This document shows, piece after piece, positions 1 to 8,816 of a stretch of DNA of 64,000 nucleotides (its first letter is position 1; the number at the start of each line of letters is the position of its first letter). Origin of the DNA: Spirilliplanes yamanashiensis. GTDB taxonomy: Bacteria > Actinomycetota > Actinomycetes > Mycobacteriales > Micromonosporaceae. The notes under the pieces are model-generated. The model did not search any database. It was not told the origin of the DNA and saw only the letters and a list, made by a program, of their open reading frames with translations. Location of the stretch: positions 186,001-250,000 of the forward strand of contig NZ_BOOY01000026.1 of assembly GCF_016863475.1 (NCBI RefSeq), given 5' to 3'. The position numbers and the translations under genes are program-made.

Positions 1-534
1 CAGGCCGGCCTTCTCGAAGACCTGCTTGTTGTAGAACAGGACGATCGGCTGGACCGTCTCGATGGGCATCGCGTAGATCTTGTCGTTGACCGTGGCGGCG
101 CCGAACGACGACGGGAAGATCTTGTCCTTGAGCGCGGCGTTCTCGTTGAGCCAGCCGGTCAGGTCCTCGACCTGGTTGGCCTCGACGTAGGTCTTCAGGC
201 CGCCGCCGCCCCAGCCCCAGATCATGGTCGGGCCCTCGCCCGCGCCGATCGACGTCTTGATCTTCTGCTTGTAGGCGTCGTTCTGGAAGAACGTCGGGGT
301 GATCTTGCTGTCCGGGTTGGCCGCGTTGAAGCGATCGATGGCGGCCTTGCGGATCGGCTCGCCGGGCGGGCCGCTGAGCGACCAGTAGGTGGCGGCGCCG
401 GCCGCGTTGCCGCTGCCGCTGCCGCCGGAGCCCGAGCCGGGACCCGAGCTGCCGCACGCGGCGAGCCCGGCGGCGGCGCCGGCGCCGATGGCGAGGTTGA
501 GGAAGTTCCGACGGGATATCGGCATGCGTTCCAC
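1..534 (-). CDS. Sugar ABC transporter substrate-binding lipoprotein, N-terminal part (cut by window edge)
   Basis: The reading frame enters from the left edge, so only the first 178 codons are visible. The start is taken as GTG at 534 because GGAG lies 7 nt upstream; an ATG three codons later (525) is the alternative. The N-terminus has a twin-arginine motif (ISRRNFL) and then a lipobox ending LAAC, so the protein is probably Tat-exported and lipid-anchored. The body resembles family 1 extracellular solute-binding proteins, with the typical WGWGGGGLKTYVEANQV and MPIETV stretches. It is divergent from a GH3 glycosidase gene, so it probably binds the oligosaccharide the glycosidase cleaves, perhaps xylobiose as in the Streptomyces bxlEFG-bxlA system; this is inference. 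Permease genes would be expected beyond the left edge. Confidence 0.85.
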   Translation of the reverse strand, partial: MERMPISRRNFLNLAIGAGAAAGLAACGSSGPGSGSGGSGSGNAAGAATYWSLSGPPGEPIRKAAIDRFNAANPDSKITPTFFQNDAYKQKIKTSIGAGEGPTMIWGWGGGGLKTYVEANQVEDLTGWLNENAALKDKIFPSSFGAATVNDKIYAMPIETVQPIVLFYNKQVFEKAGL

Positions 535-754
535 GCTGCTTCTCCGTACTCGAGGTGACGCGACGGGGGATGGGGAGAGCGAGATCACGAAAATTATCGG
601 AGTGTTTCGTCAACGTAGGATTCCGTTTCTGGCGTGTCAAGGGCTTGAACCTTCGCTGTCGATAGGCGAAAGTCGAGGTCGACGACGAGCCCTGCCCACG
701 CACCGACGCTGCCGTAACGGCGGCGCCGCGGGCACGGCTGATCCACAGGATTTC

Positions 755-765
755 CGAAACTTTCG
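755..765. promoter_or_regulatory. Inverted repeat CGAAACTTTCG, candidate operator
   Basis: Five-base perfect arms CGAAA and TTTCG around one C lie 30 bp before the GH3 start, in the divergent spacer shared with the binding-protein gene. From memory, CGAA/TTCG palindromes are operators of LacI-type xylan and xylobiose regulators such as BxlR in Streptomyces. The LacI gene just downstream of the GH3 gene is the obvious candidate binder. The rest of the 535-794 spacer shows no other clear element. Confidence 0.45.
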
Positions 766-794
766 AAGCGGGATCCCGGCCGAAGGAGAGCACC

Positions 795-3221
795 GTGACG
801 ACACCGGAACCGGCGGCCGGCAACCACCCGGCGGCGCCCTCGTGGCGCGACCCGGCGCTGCCCGTCGCCGAACGGGTCGAGCTGCTGCTCGGCGAGCTGA
901 CGCTCGAGGAGAAGGTCGCCCAGCTCGGCAGCCGGTGGGTGGGCAACGACATGCAGCCGGCCCCCGGCGAGGCCCCGGCCCCCGACCCCGAGGCCGCCAT
1001 CAACGTCGCGCCCATGCAGGACGTGTTCGCCGCCTCCGGCACGGTGCCGCTGGCCGAGGCCGCCCGGCACGGGCTCGGCCACCTCACCCGGGTGTACGGC
1101 AGCGTCCCGCTGACCGCCGCCGAGGGCGCCGCCGAACTCGTCCGCCAGCAGCGGATCGTCATGGACGCCTCCCGGCTCGGCATCCCCGCGCTCGTGCACG
1201 AGGAGTGCCTCACCGGGTTCACCACGTTCGGCGCGACCGTGTACCCGGCGGCGATCGCCTGGGGCGCCACGTTCGACCCCGGCCTCGTCGAGCGGATGAG
1301 CGCCGCCATCGGGCGCGACATGGCCGCCGTGGGCGTCCACCAGGGACTGTCGCCGGTGCTGGACGTCGTGCGCGACTACCGCTGGGGGCGCGTCGAGGAG
1401 ACGATGGGTGAGGACCCGTACCTCGTCTCGATGCTCGGCGCCGCCTACGTCCGCGGCCTGCAGAGCGCCGGCGTCATCGCCACGCTGAAGCACTTCGCCG
1501 GCTACTCCGCCGCCCGCGGGGCGCGCAACCACGGGCCGGTGCCGATGGGCCGGCGCGAGCTGCTCGACGTCATCCTGCCGCCGTTCGAGACGGCCGTCGC
1601 GGTAGCCGGGGCCGGCTCGGTGATGAACTCGTACTCCGATGTGGACGGCGTGCCGGCGGTGGCCGACTCGTGGCTGCTCACCGACCTGCTGCGCGGCGAC
1701 TGGGGCTTCACCGGCACCGTCGTGTCCGACTACTGGGCCGTGCCGTTCCTCGCCACCATGCACGGGGTCGCCGACGGCACCGACGACGCCGGGGCGCAGG
1801 CCCTGGCCGCCGGCGTCGACGTCGAGCTGCCCGACACCCTCGGCTTCGGCCCCGGCCTGGTCGAGCGGGTGCGGCGCGGCGACGTGCCCGAGGAGCTGGT
1901 CGACCGGGCCGCCCGGCGCCTGCTCACCCAGAAGGCGCGCCTCGGCCTGCTCGACGCCGGGTGGACCCCCGAACGGTCGGTGGCCGGCGCCGACGCCACC
2001 GACCTCGACTCGCCGGACAACCGCGCGCTGGCCCGCGAGCTGGCCGAGCGGTCCGTCGTGCTGCTCGACGCCGGGACGGCGCTGCCGCTGCGCGACGAGG
2101 GCCGCCCCGGGCCCGGCCGGGTGGCCGTCGTCGGGCCGTGCGCCGCCGACCCGCGCACGTTCATGGGCTGCTACGCCTTCCCCAACCACGTGCTGCCCCG
2201 CTACCCGGGTTCCGGCCTCGGCGTCGCGGTGCCTACGCTCGTCGACGCGCTGCGCGCCGAGCTGCCCGGCGCCGACGTGACGCACGCCCCCGGCTGCGCC
2301 GTGCAGGGCGACGACCGGTCCGGTTTCGCGGCCGCCGTCGCCGCCGCCCGGGACGCCGACGTGTGCGTGGCCGTCGTCGGCGACCTCGCCGGCCTGTTCG
2401 GGCACGGCTCGTCCGGCGAGGGCTGCGACGCCGCCGACCTGCGGCTGCCCGGCGTGCAGGCCGACCTGCTCGCCGAGCTGCTGGCCACCGGAACGCCCGT
2501 CGTGGTGGTCGTCGTCTCCGGCCGCCCGTACGCGCTCGGCGACGTGCACGGCCGGGCCGCCGCGCTGGTGCAGGCGTTCATGCCCGGCGAGGAGGGCGGG
2601 GCGGCGATCGCCGGCGTGCTCAGCGGCCGCGTCGTGCCCGGCGGCAAGCTGCCCGTGCAGATCCCGCGCGACCCAGGCGGCCAGCCCGGCACCTACCTGG
2701 CGCCGCCGCTCGGCGTCGAGCACAACAACATCAGCAGCCTGGACGCGACGCCGCTGTTCCCGTTCGGCCACGGCGCCTCGTACACCAGCTTCGCGGTGGA
2801 CGACCTGCGCGTCAGCGACACCGAGGTGCCCACCGACGGCGAGTTCACCGTCTCCGTGCGGCTGCGCAACACCGGCGCCCGGGCCGGCGACCAGGTGGTC
2901 CAGCTCTACCTGCGCGACGTCCTCGCCCAGGTGACCCGGCCCGTGCGGCAGCTCGCCGGGTTCACGCGTGTCCGGCTCGAACCGGGCGCCGCCGTCCAGG
3001 TACAGTTCCGCGTGCACGCCGACCGGACGGCCTTCACGGGCCGCGAGTTCCGGCGCATCGTCGAGCCCGGCGACGTCGAGGTGCTCGTCGGCACGTCGTC
3101 GGCCGACCTGCCCTGCAGCGCCGTCGTGCGGCTGACCGGAGCCACCCGGGTGGTGGGACACGACCGGTGGCTCGTGACCCCGGTGGAGCACATCCCGGTG
3201 GCCGGCGCCGTCGGCGGGTAG
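795..3221 (+). CDS. Glycoside hydrolase family 3 protein (beta-xylosidase/beta-glucosidase type)
   Basis: The 808 aa protein has the complete GH3 layout: an N-terminal TIM-barrel-like domain (about 15-350), an alpha/beta sandwich domain (about 400-640) and a C-terminal fibronectin-III-like domain (about 690-765). The expected nucleophile is Asp312 in the VVSDYW motif. Glu542 in the GEGCD motif is a plausible acid/base residue. LKHFAGY and FPFGHGASYT are further GH3 signatures. No signal peptide is visible, so it is probably cytoplasmic and hydrolyses imported oligosaccharides. GTG start with GAAGGAG upstream. A LacI regulator follows 17 bp later in the same orientation, so the two are probably co-transcribed. 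Substrate preference (xylosyl versus glucosyl) cannot be settled from sequence; the neighbouring operator and xylose-type transporters favour xylo-oligosaccharides. Confidence 0.9.
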   Translation: MTTPEPAAGNHPAAPSWRDPALPVAERVELLLGELTLEEKVAQLGSRWVGNDMQPAPGEAPAPDPEAAINVAPMQDVFAASGTVPLAEAARHGLGHLTRVYGSVPLTAAEGAAELVRQQRIVMDASRLGIPALVHEECLTGFTTFGATVYPAAIAWGATFDPGLVERMSAAIGRDMAAVGVHQGLSPVLDVVRDYRWGRVEETMGEDPYLVSMLGAAYVRGLQSAGVIATLKHFAGYSAARGARNHGPVPMGRRELLDVILPPFETAVAVAGAGSVMNSYSDVDGVPAVADSWLLTDLLRGDWGFTGTVVSDYWAVPFLATMHGVADGTDDAGAQALAAGVDVELPDTLGFGPGLVERVRRGDVPEELVDRAARRLLTQKARLGLLDAGWTPERSVAGADATDLDSPDNRALARELAERSVVLLDAGTALPLRDEGRPGPGRVAVVGPCAADPRTFMGCYAFPNHVLPRYPGSGLGVAVPTLVDALRAELPGADVTHAPGCAVQGDDRSGFAAAVAAARDADVCVAVVGDLAGLFGHGSSGEGCDAADLRLPGVQADLLAELLATGTPVVVVVVSGRPYALGDVHGRAAALVQAFMPGEEGGAAIAGVLSGRVVPGGKLPVQIPRDPGGQPGTYLAPPLGVEHNNISSLDATPLFPFGHGASYTSFAVDDLRVSDTEVPTDGEFTVSVRLRNTGARAGDQVVQLYLRDVLAQVTRPVRQLAGFTRVRLEPGAAVQVQFRVHADRTAFTGREFRRIVEPGDVEVLVGTSSADLPCSAVVRLTGATRVVGHDRWLVTPVEHIPVAGAVGG

Positions 3222-3238
3222 AAGCGGAGGACGTCGTC

Positions 3239-4288
3239 GTGTCAGCCGACAGGCCGCGAGCCACCCTGGCCACCGTGGCAGCGTCCGCGGGAGTGTCGGT
3301 GGCGACCGTCTCCAAGGTGCTCAACGGTCACGACGACGTGGCGCCCGCGACCCGGGCGCTCATCCAGACCCTGCTGCAGCAGCACGACTACACCGGGCGC
3401 CGGGTGCGGGCGGCGCGCCGCGGCGCGGCCGCGGCGCCGGTCGAGCTGATGTTCGGCGACGACCTGAACGCCTACTCCACGGCGATCGTCCAGGGCGTCG
3501 TCAGCGCCGGCGCGGCGGCCGGCGTCACCGTGGCCGTCAGCCTGCGCACCCAGGACCCGCCGTCCGCGGAGGGCCGCCGCCGGGCGGCCGGCAGCTGGGC
3601 GCGCGACCTGGTCGCCGCCGGGCGCCGGGCGGTCATCTCCGTGGTCAAGGATCTGACGGTGCACGACCTGCAGGTGCTGTCGCGGGCGAACCTGCCGCTC
3701 GTCGTCATCGACCCGCTGCACCTGCCGCGCGCCCGGGTGACCAGCGTCGGGTCGACGAACTTCGCCGGCGGCCTGGCCGCGACCGAGCACCTGCTGAACC
3801 TCGGGCACCGGCGCATCGGCTACCTGGGCGGCCCGGCGGCCGCCGCCTGCAACCAGGCCCGGCTGCAGGGCTACCGCGCCGCCATGGACGCCGCCGGCGC
3901 GCCCGTGCCGGACGGCTACGTCCGCACGGGCCGGTTCCGCTACGACGACGGCGTGGTCGGCGGGGCGGCCCTGTTCGACCTGCCCGAGCCGCCGACGGCG
4001 GTGTTCGCGGGCAGCGACGAGACGGCGGCCGGGGTGATCGAGGCCGCCCGGGCGCGGGGGCTGCGGATCCCCGAGGACGTCAGCATCGTCGGGTTCGACG
4101 ACACCCAGGTCGCCTGGTTCGCGGCGCCGCCGCTGACGACCGTGCGCCAGCCCCTGCAGGAGATGGGCGGCGTCGCGCTGCGCACCGCGCTGCGGCTGGC
4201 CGCCGGCGAGAAGCTCGACTCGCACCACGTCGAGCTCGCCACCGAACTGGTCGTGCGCCGCTCCACCGCGCCGCCGCCCGGGCGCTAG
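3239..4288 (+). CDS. LacI family transcriptional regulator
   Basis: 349 aa. The N-terminal helix-turn-helix (residues about 7-45, with ATLATVAASAGVSVATVSKV) is classical LacI, followed by a periplasmic-binding-protein-like effector domain ending in FDDTQVAWFAAPPLTTVRQP, a usual LacI/GalR signature. The GTG start has GGAGG 8 nt upstream. It sits directly behind the GH3 gene and is the likely local repressor of the glycosidase and the divergent binding-protein gene, with the effector probably a product of that pathway (inference). Its stop codon overlaps that of the convergent binding-protein gene: the two coding regions share positions 4285-4288. Confidence 0.9.
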   Translation: MSADRPRATLATVAASAGVSVATVSKVLNGHDDVAPATRALIQTLLQQHDYTGRRVRAARRGAAAAPVELMFGDDLNAYSTAIVQGVVSAGAAAGVTVAVSLRTQDPPSAEGRRRAAGSWARDLVAAGRRAVISVVKDLTVHDLQVLSRANLPLVVIDPLHLPRARVTSVGSTNFAGGLAATEHLLNLGHRRIGYLGGPAAAACNQARLQGYRAAMDAAGAPVPDGYVRTGRFRYDDGVVGGAALFDLPEPPTAVFAGSDETAAGVIEAARARGLRIPEDVSIVGFDDTQVAWFAAPPLTTVRQPLQEMGGVALRTALRLAAGEKLDSHHVELATELVVRRSTAPPPGR

Positions 4289-5370
4289 ATGCCCTGCTGG
4301 CGGCAGAGTTCGTCGACAGCGCCCTTGCACAGCGCCTCGCGGGTCACGTAGCCCGCCTCGACGACCGTCTTGACGTTCTCCTTGAAGATGGCCTCCGGCT
4401 TGAGCAGCACCGACTGCACGTCCAGGCCGGACTCGGTGTCCTTCACGGTCGTCGGCGCGGGCTTCGGCTGCTTCTTCGCCAGCGAGATCGCCAGCTCGGC
4501 GGCGGCCTGCGCCTCCTTCTTGGTGTCCTTGAAGACCGTCATGCACTGGTCACCCTTGAGGATGCGCTGCAGCGCCGCCACGTCGGCGTCCTGGCCGGTG
4601 ACCGGGACCTGGCCGTTGAGGTTGCGCTGCTCCAGCTCCTTGATGACGGCGCCGGCGAGTCCGTCGTTGGCCGCCAGCACGCCGTCGATCTTGTTCTTGG
4701 TCTGGTTGAGCATCTGCTCGAAGATCGTGCCGGCGAGGTTGTTGTCCCAGTCCTGGACGTCCTGGTCCGGGCCCTTGGTGTAGTCGCCGTTGAAGTAGCG
4801 GTCCTCCAGGACGGCGTTGTAGCCGTTCTTGTAGTGCGTGGCGTTGTTGTCGCTGGGGGAGCCGTTGAGGGTGGCGATGACCGGCTTGGCCTTCTTCGGC
4901 GTCTGCGCCTCCAGGCACTTGACCAGGCCCTCGCCCTGCAGGGTGCCGACGCCGCGGTTGTCGAAGCTGACGTAGTACGAGGCGCCGCCGTTGAGGGTCA
5001 GCCGGTCGTAGTCGACGGTCGCGACGCCGGCCGCGGCGGCCTGGTTGAGCACGACCTTGCCGGTGATCGAGTCGAGGTTGACGATCATCAGGACGGTGAC
5101 GCCGCCCTTGATCATGCTGTCGGCGATCTGCTGGAAGCGCTTCTTGTCGGCCTCCGCGTTCTGGATGTCGTGCGCGATCCCGGCTTCGTCGAACGCCTGC
5201 TGGAGGTACTTGCGGTCGGCGGTCTCCCACCGGATCGAGGTGGTCTTGTCGGGAAGGATGACGCCGATCTTCGGGGTCTTCGGTGCGCTGCTGTCCGCGT
5301 CGTCGCTGCAGGCGGCGAGGCTGCCCATGAGGAGGAGGCCCGTGGTCGCCAGTGCTATACCGCTGCGCAT
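4285..5370 (-). CDS. XylF/ChvE-like sugar-binding lipoprotein (copy A)
   Basis: 361 aa periplasmic-binding-protein-fold lipoprotein with lipobox LAAC and then the XylF-like core (TPKIGVILPD, NAEADKKRF, VDYDRLTLNGG, YVSFDN). The start at 5370 is preferred because GAAGGGAC lies just upstream and the signal peptide begins there; ATG at 5397 is an alternative. It is strongly similar along its length to the protein at 8817-9893, and the two upstream regions also match, so they arose by duplication. It lies about 200 bp downstream of the ROK gene and has its own promoter, so it may be an additional receptor for the same ATPase/permease pair with a different sugar preference. The ligand is probably a pentose, by family resemblance only. 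Confidence 0.88.
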   Translation of the reverse strand: MRSGIALATTGLLLMGSLAACSDDADSSAPKTPKIGVILPDKTTSIRWETADRKYLQQAFDEAGIAHDIQNAEADKKRFQQIADSMIKGGVTVLMIVNLDSITGKVVLNQAAAAGVATVDYDRLTLNGGASYYVSFDNRGVGTLQGEGLVKCLEAQTPKKAKPVIATLNGSPSDNNATHYKNGYNAVLEDRYFNGDYTKGPDQDVQDWDNNLAGTIFEQMLNQTKNKIDGVLAANDGLAGAVIKELEQRNLNGQVPVTGQDADVAALQRILKGDQCMTVFKDTKKEAQAAAELAISLAKKQPKPAPTTVKDTESGLDVQSVLLKPEAIFKENVKTVVEAGYVTREALCKGAVDELCRQQGI

Positions 5371-5411
5371 CCGCTGTCCCTTCGTCGCGCGTGTCATCCC
5401 CGGCGCCCGGC

Positions 5412-5441
5412 AACGTAAGTCTCTTCCGGCATGGGGCACAA
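5412..5441 (-). promoter_or_regulatory. Promoter of binding-protein copy A
   Basis: Read on the minus strand, TTGTGC (-35) and TACGTT (-10) are separated by 18 bp, about 42 bp before the start codon. The same two hexamers with the same spacing occur at 9926-9955 before copy B, which makes this assignment stronger than a single match. Confidence 0.6.
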
Positions 5442-5566
5442 GGGCGCCGGAAGTCCGAGTCCACGGAGGCCGCATCACGATCGCGTAACGCGCCGGAAAT
5501 CGACGACGCCCTGTCGGAGAAGGGCGCGGCGGCCATGCTAGCCCAGCCCCCGGGCCGGACGCATGA

Positions 5567-6772
5567 TCAACGAGGGGGCGGAACCGGCGAGCCCGCCGCG
5601 TCCAGCGGGTCGGCGAGCAGCCGCTCGAACGCCAGCTCCGCCGCGCCGATCAGGGTCGCGTCGTCGCCCAGCGCCGGCGTGCGCAGCCGGACGTGCTCCC
5701 GGGTGGCCGGCAGCGCCATCTCGTTCAGGCGGCTGCGCACGTGCGCGGCGGCGGCCAGGTAGACGTCGCGCAGCGTGCCGCCGAACAGCACCGCCTCCGG
5801 GTTGAAGATGTTCACCAGGTTCGCGACGCCGAAGCCCAGCCAGTCGCCGACCTGCCGCAACGCGTTGCGCGCCGTCGTGTCGCCGCGCTCCGCCGCGTCC
5901 ACCACGGCGAGGATCGCGTCGCGGCCCGTCGCCCCCGCGCGGCCCGCCGCCGTCAGCAGTGCCGCCTCGCCGATCTCGGTCTCCCAGCAGCCGCGCGAGC
6001 CGCACCCGCACGGCTTGCCGTGCGGGTTCACCACCATGTGGCCCACCTCGCCGCCGTAGCCGCCGTGGCCCGTCACCCGGCGCCCGCCGGCGATGATGCC
6101 GCCGCCGATGCCCACGTCGCCGTACAGATAGAGCACGTTGTCGCACCCGGCCGCGGCCCCCCGGGCGTGTTCGGCCAGCGCCGCCACGTCTGCGTGATTG
6201 CCCACCGTCATCGGCTGGTCACCGCCCAGCTCCGCGGCCAGCGCGATGCCGATCGGCTCGTCCACCCACCCGATGTGCGGGCTCAGCCGGACCAGGCCGT
6301 CCTCGCGGCGCACCATGCCCGCCACCGAGACCCCGCCGCCGACGTAGATCGCGCCGGCCGGCACCCGCCGGTGCATCTCGCGGACGAACCCCGCCAGCGG
6401 CGCCACCGTCTCCAGGATCTGCACGCCGCGCGGCCGCGGCAGCTCGCGGCGGTCCAGCACCACCCCGCCCAGGCCGACCCGCGCCGCGCGCAGCCGGTCC
6501 ACCTCGATGCTGACCGCGTACGCGTACACCGACGCCGACTGCGGCCGCACCACCAGCGACGGCCGGCCCGCCCGGCGCAGCCCCTTCGGGGTGTCCTCGG
6601 CGACCAGGCGCGCCGCCGCCAGGTCGGCCGTCAGCGCGCCGATCGTGCTGCGGTTGAGGCCGAGCAGGCTGGTCAGCTCCGCCCGCGACGTGGCGCCGTG
6701 CAGGTGCACCCACCGCAGCAGCGCGCCGAGGTTCTGCCGGCGGACCTCGTCCTGGGTGGGCGCGGCGCGCAT
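5567..6772 (-). CDS. ROK family transcriptional regulator (XylR/NagC type)
   Basis: 401 aa with an N-terminal winged helix-turn-helix (about 10-65, LRWVHLHGATSRAELTSLLGLNRSTIGALTADL) and a C-terminal ROK sugar-kinase-like domain. The ROK zinc motif is present as CGCGSRGCWE, and the glycine-rich GDVGIGGGI stretch matches the phosphate-binding region of the fold. The start codon follows immediately after the stop of the permease gene upstream, so it is the last gene of the transporter operon and probably autoregulates it in response to sugar. Such proteins commonly repress xylose or glucose-type transport operons. No strong ribosome-binding site is seen, which fits translational coupling. Confidence 0.9.
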   Translation of the reverse strand: MRAAPTQDEVRRQNLGALLRWVHLHGATSRAELTSLLGLNRSTIGALTADLAAARLVAEDTPKGLRRAGRPSLVVRPQSASVYAYAVSIEVDRLRAARVGLGGVVLDRRELPRPRGVQILETVAPLAGFVREMHRRVPAGAIYVGGGVSVAGMVRREDGLVRLSPHIGWVDEPIGIALAAELGGDQPMTVGNHADVAALAEHARGAAAGCDNVLYLYGDVGIGGGIIAGGRRVTGHGGYGGEVGHMVVNPHGKPCGCGSRGCWETEIGEAALLTAAGRAGATGRDAILAVVDAAERGDTTARNALRQVGDWLGFGVANLVNIFNPEAVLFGGTLRDVYLAAAAHVRSRLNEMALPATREHVRLRTPALGDDATLIGAAELAFERLLADPLDAAGSPVPPPR

Positions 6773-8014
6773 CTACCTGTTGCCGGTCGCCGTCGCGCGG
6801 CGCCGGGACAGCGCGTCGACCGTGGCCGCGAGCAGCAGGATCAGGCCCGTCGTGGCGAACTTCGCGCCGCCGCTGAAGTCCATCAGGCCCATGCCGTTGT
6901 CGATGACGGCGATGACCGCGCCGCCGATGACCGCGTCCAGCACGCGGCCCTTGCCGCCGAACAGGCTCGTGCCGCCGATGACGGCCGCGCCCACCGCGTA
7001 CAGCAGCACGTTGCTGCCGCCCGTGTTCGGGTCGACCGACGACGCCCGGCTGGCCGCCGCGATGCCGCCGATGGCCGCCATGAACGAGCCCACCATGAAC
7101 ACCGAGACGCGGATGCGGTTGACGTTGATGCCGGCGCGGCGGGCCGCCTCCTTGTTGCCGCCGACCGCGTACACGTGCCGGCCGTACGGGGTGCGCTGGA
7201 GCACGAACGTGAACACCACCAGCAGCACCCCGATGATCGGGGCGATGACCGGCACGCCCTTCACCGAGGTGACCGCGATGTTGATGCTGCGCTCGCGGCT
7301 CAGCACCGCCGTGGCCAGCAGCAGGATCACGGCCAGGCCGGCGATGCGGGCGGCGACGATGCCGAGCGGCTCGGTGGCCAGGCCGCGGGCGGTGCGGGTG
7401 CGGTGGCGGGCGAACTGCACCGCCGCGTACCCCGCGATCGCCACCACCGCGAGCACCCAGCCCAGCCAGACCGGCAGGTTGCGGTTCTCGATGGCGTAGA
7501 TGACGTCGTCCTCGACCGGGGTGTTGCGCCCGCCCTTGAGCAGCAGGAGCAGCAGGCCCTGGAAGCCGAGGAACGCGGCGAGCGTGACGACGAACGACGG
7601 GATGCCCACGTAGGCGACCAGCGTGCCCAGCACCAGGCCGATCACCACGCCGGTCAGCAACGCGGCCCCGACGCCCAGGTACCAGGGCAGCCCCCACTCG
7701 GTGAGGAACACCGCCAGGATCGCCGCGCACACGCCGCTGGCGAAGCCGGCCGACAGGTCGATCTCGCCCAGCAGCAGGACGAAGACCAGCCCCATCGCGA
7801 TGATCATGACGGGCGCGCCCTGGGTGAACAGGTTCGCGAAGTTGCCCGCGGTGAAGAACGACGGGCGCGCCACCGAGAAGCCCACGCACAGCACGACCAG
7901 GCCCAGCACGGCCGCCAGGCTGCCGATCTCGCCGCCGCGCACCTTGGTGACGTAGTCGCGCAGGTGCGCCGCCACCGAGTCGTCCGTGCCGGGCGGCGCC
8001 AGCGGGGTGCTCAC
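6773..8014 (-). CDS. Sugar ABC transporter permease (XylH/RbsC type)
   Basis: 413 aa hydrophobic protein with about ten or more transmembrane segments and the BPD_transp_2 signature of monosaccharide permeases (GEIDLSAGFASG near the middle, GGTSLFGGKG toward the C-terminus). GTG start at 8014 overlaps the ATPase stop codon by 4 bp (GTGA), showing translational coupling. It forms the membrane channel with the ATPase at 8011-8802 and receives sugar from the XylF-like binding proteins on either side. It appears to be the only permease for two binding proteins in the window. Confidence 0.92.
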   Translation of the reverse strand: MSTPLAPPGTDDSVAAHLRDYVTKVRGGEIGSLAAVLGLVVLCVGFSVARPSFFTAGNFANLFTQGAPVMIIAMGLVFVLLLGEIDLSAGFASGVCAAILAVFLTEWGLPWYLGVGAALLTGVVIGLVLGTLVAYVGIPSFVVTLAAFLGFQGLLLLLLKGGRNTPVEDDVIYAIENRNLPVWLGWVLAVVAIAGYAAVQFARHRTRTARGLATEPLGIVAARIAGLAVILLLATAVLSRERSINIAVTSVKGVPVIAPIIGVLLVVFTFVLQRTPYGRHVYAVGGNKEAARRAGINVNRIRVSVFMVGSFMAAIGGIAAASRASSVDPNTGGSNVLLYAVGAAVIGGTSLFGGKGRVLDAVIGGAVIAVIDNGMGLMDFSGGAKFATTGLILLLAATVDALSRRRATATGNR

Positions 8015-8802
8015 GAACGCCCGCCCATGCCCTCGTACGACCCCGGGTCCGGCAGCAGCCCGATCGAGCCCGTGTACCCCACCGTGATCAGCTCGACCAC
8101 CTGCGAGTGGGTGACCTCGCTCGTGCGCACCTGCGCGGCGGTGCGGCCCAGGTACAGCGCGGTGATCCGGTCGGAGACCGCGAACACGTCGTTCATGTTG
8201 TGCGAGATCAGCACGACCCCCAGGCCGTTGTCGGCGAGCCGGCGCACCAGCTCGAGCACCTGGGCGGTCTGGGCCACGCCGAGCGCGGCGGTCGGCTCGT
8301 CGAGGATCACGACCCGGCTGTTCCACAGCACCGCCTTGGCGATGGCGATGGTCTGCCGCTCGCCGCCGGACAGGCTGGCCGCGGGCTGGCGCAGCGACAC
8401 CGAGCGCACCGACAGGCTGGCCAGCGTGCGGTGCGCCATCTGCTCCATCGTCGCCTCGTCCAGCGCGATGCCCGAGCGCTTCTCCCGGCCGAGGAACATG
8501 TTCGAGACGATGTCCAGGTTGTCGCACAGCGCGAGGTCCTGGTAGACGACCTCGATGCCGAGCGCCGCCGCGTCCTTGGGGCTGCTGACGGTCACCGGCC
8601 GGCCGTCGAACACGACCTGCCCGGCGTCGATCGGGTAGATGCCCGAGATGCACTTGACCAGGGTCGACTTGCCGGCGCCGTTGTCGCCGACGAGCGCGGT
8701 CACCTCGCCGGGGAAGACGTTCATCGCCACGTCGCGCAGGACCTGCACGGCGCCGAAGCTCTTGTCGACGCCACGCACCTCCAGCAGGGGTCTCACCGCC
8801 AC
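8011..8802 (-). CDS. Sugar ABC transporter ATP-binding protein, single ABC domain
   Basis: 263 aa ATPase with Walker A (GDNGAGKS), the ABC signature LSGGERQ and Walker B (VVILDEPTAALG). Typical XylG/RbsA/MglA proteins contain two ABC domains and about 500 aa. This one has a single domain, like FrcA of fructose transporters, so it must work as a homodimer. It lies 14 bp downstream of the binding-protein gene and overlaps the permease gene by 4 bp, forming one operon ending with the ROK regulator. Confidence 0.92.
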   Translation of the reverse strand: MAVRPLLEVRGVDKSFGAVQVLRDVAMNVFPGEVTALVGDNGAGKSTLVKCISGIYPIDAGQVVFDGRPVTVSSPKDAAALGIEVVYQDLALCDNLDIVSNMFLGREKRSGIALDEATMEQMAHRTLASLSVRSVSLRQPAASLSGGERQTIAIAKAVLWNSRVVILDEPTAALGVAQTAQVLELVRRLADNGLGVVLISHNMNDVFAVSDRITALYLGRTAAQVRTSEVTHSQVVELITVGYTGSIGLLPDPGSYEGMGGRS

Positions 8803-8816
8803 CGATCAGCGTCCCT

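Noticed and set aside
594..3191. Minus-strand open frame of 865 codons opposite the GH3 gene
   Set aside because: It mirrors the GH3 coding region, lacks any recognisable motif and is dominated by His/Arg/Gly/Val, as expected for antisense frames at this GC content.
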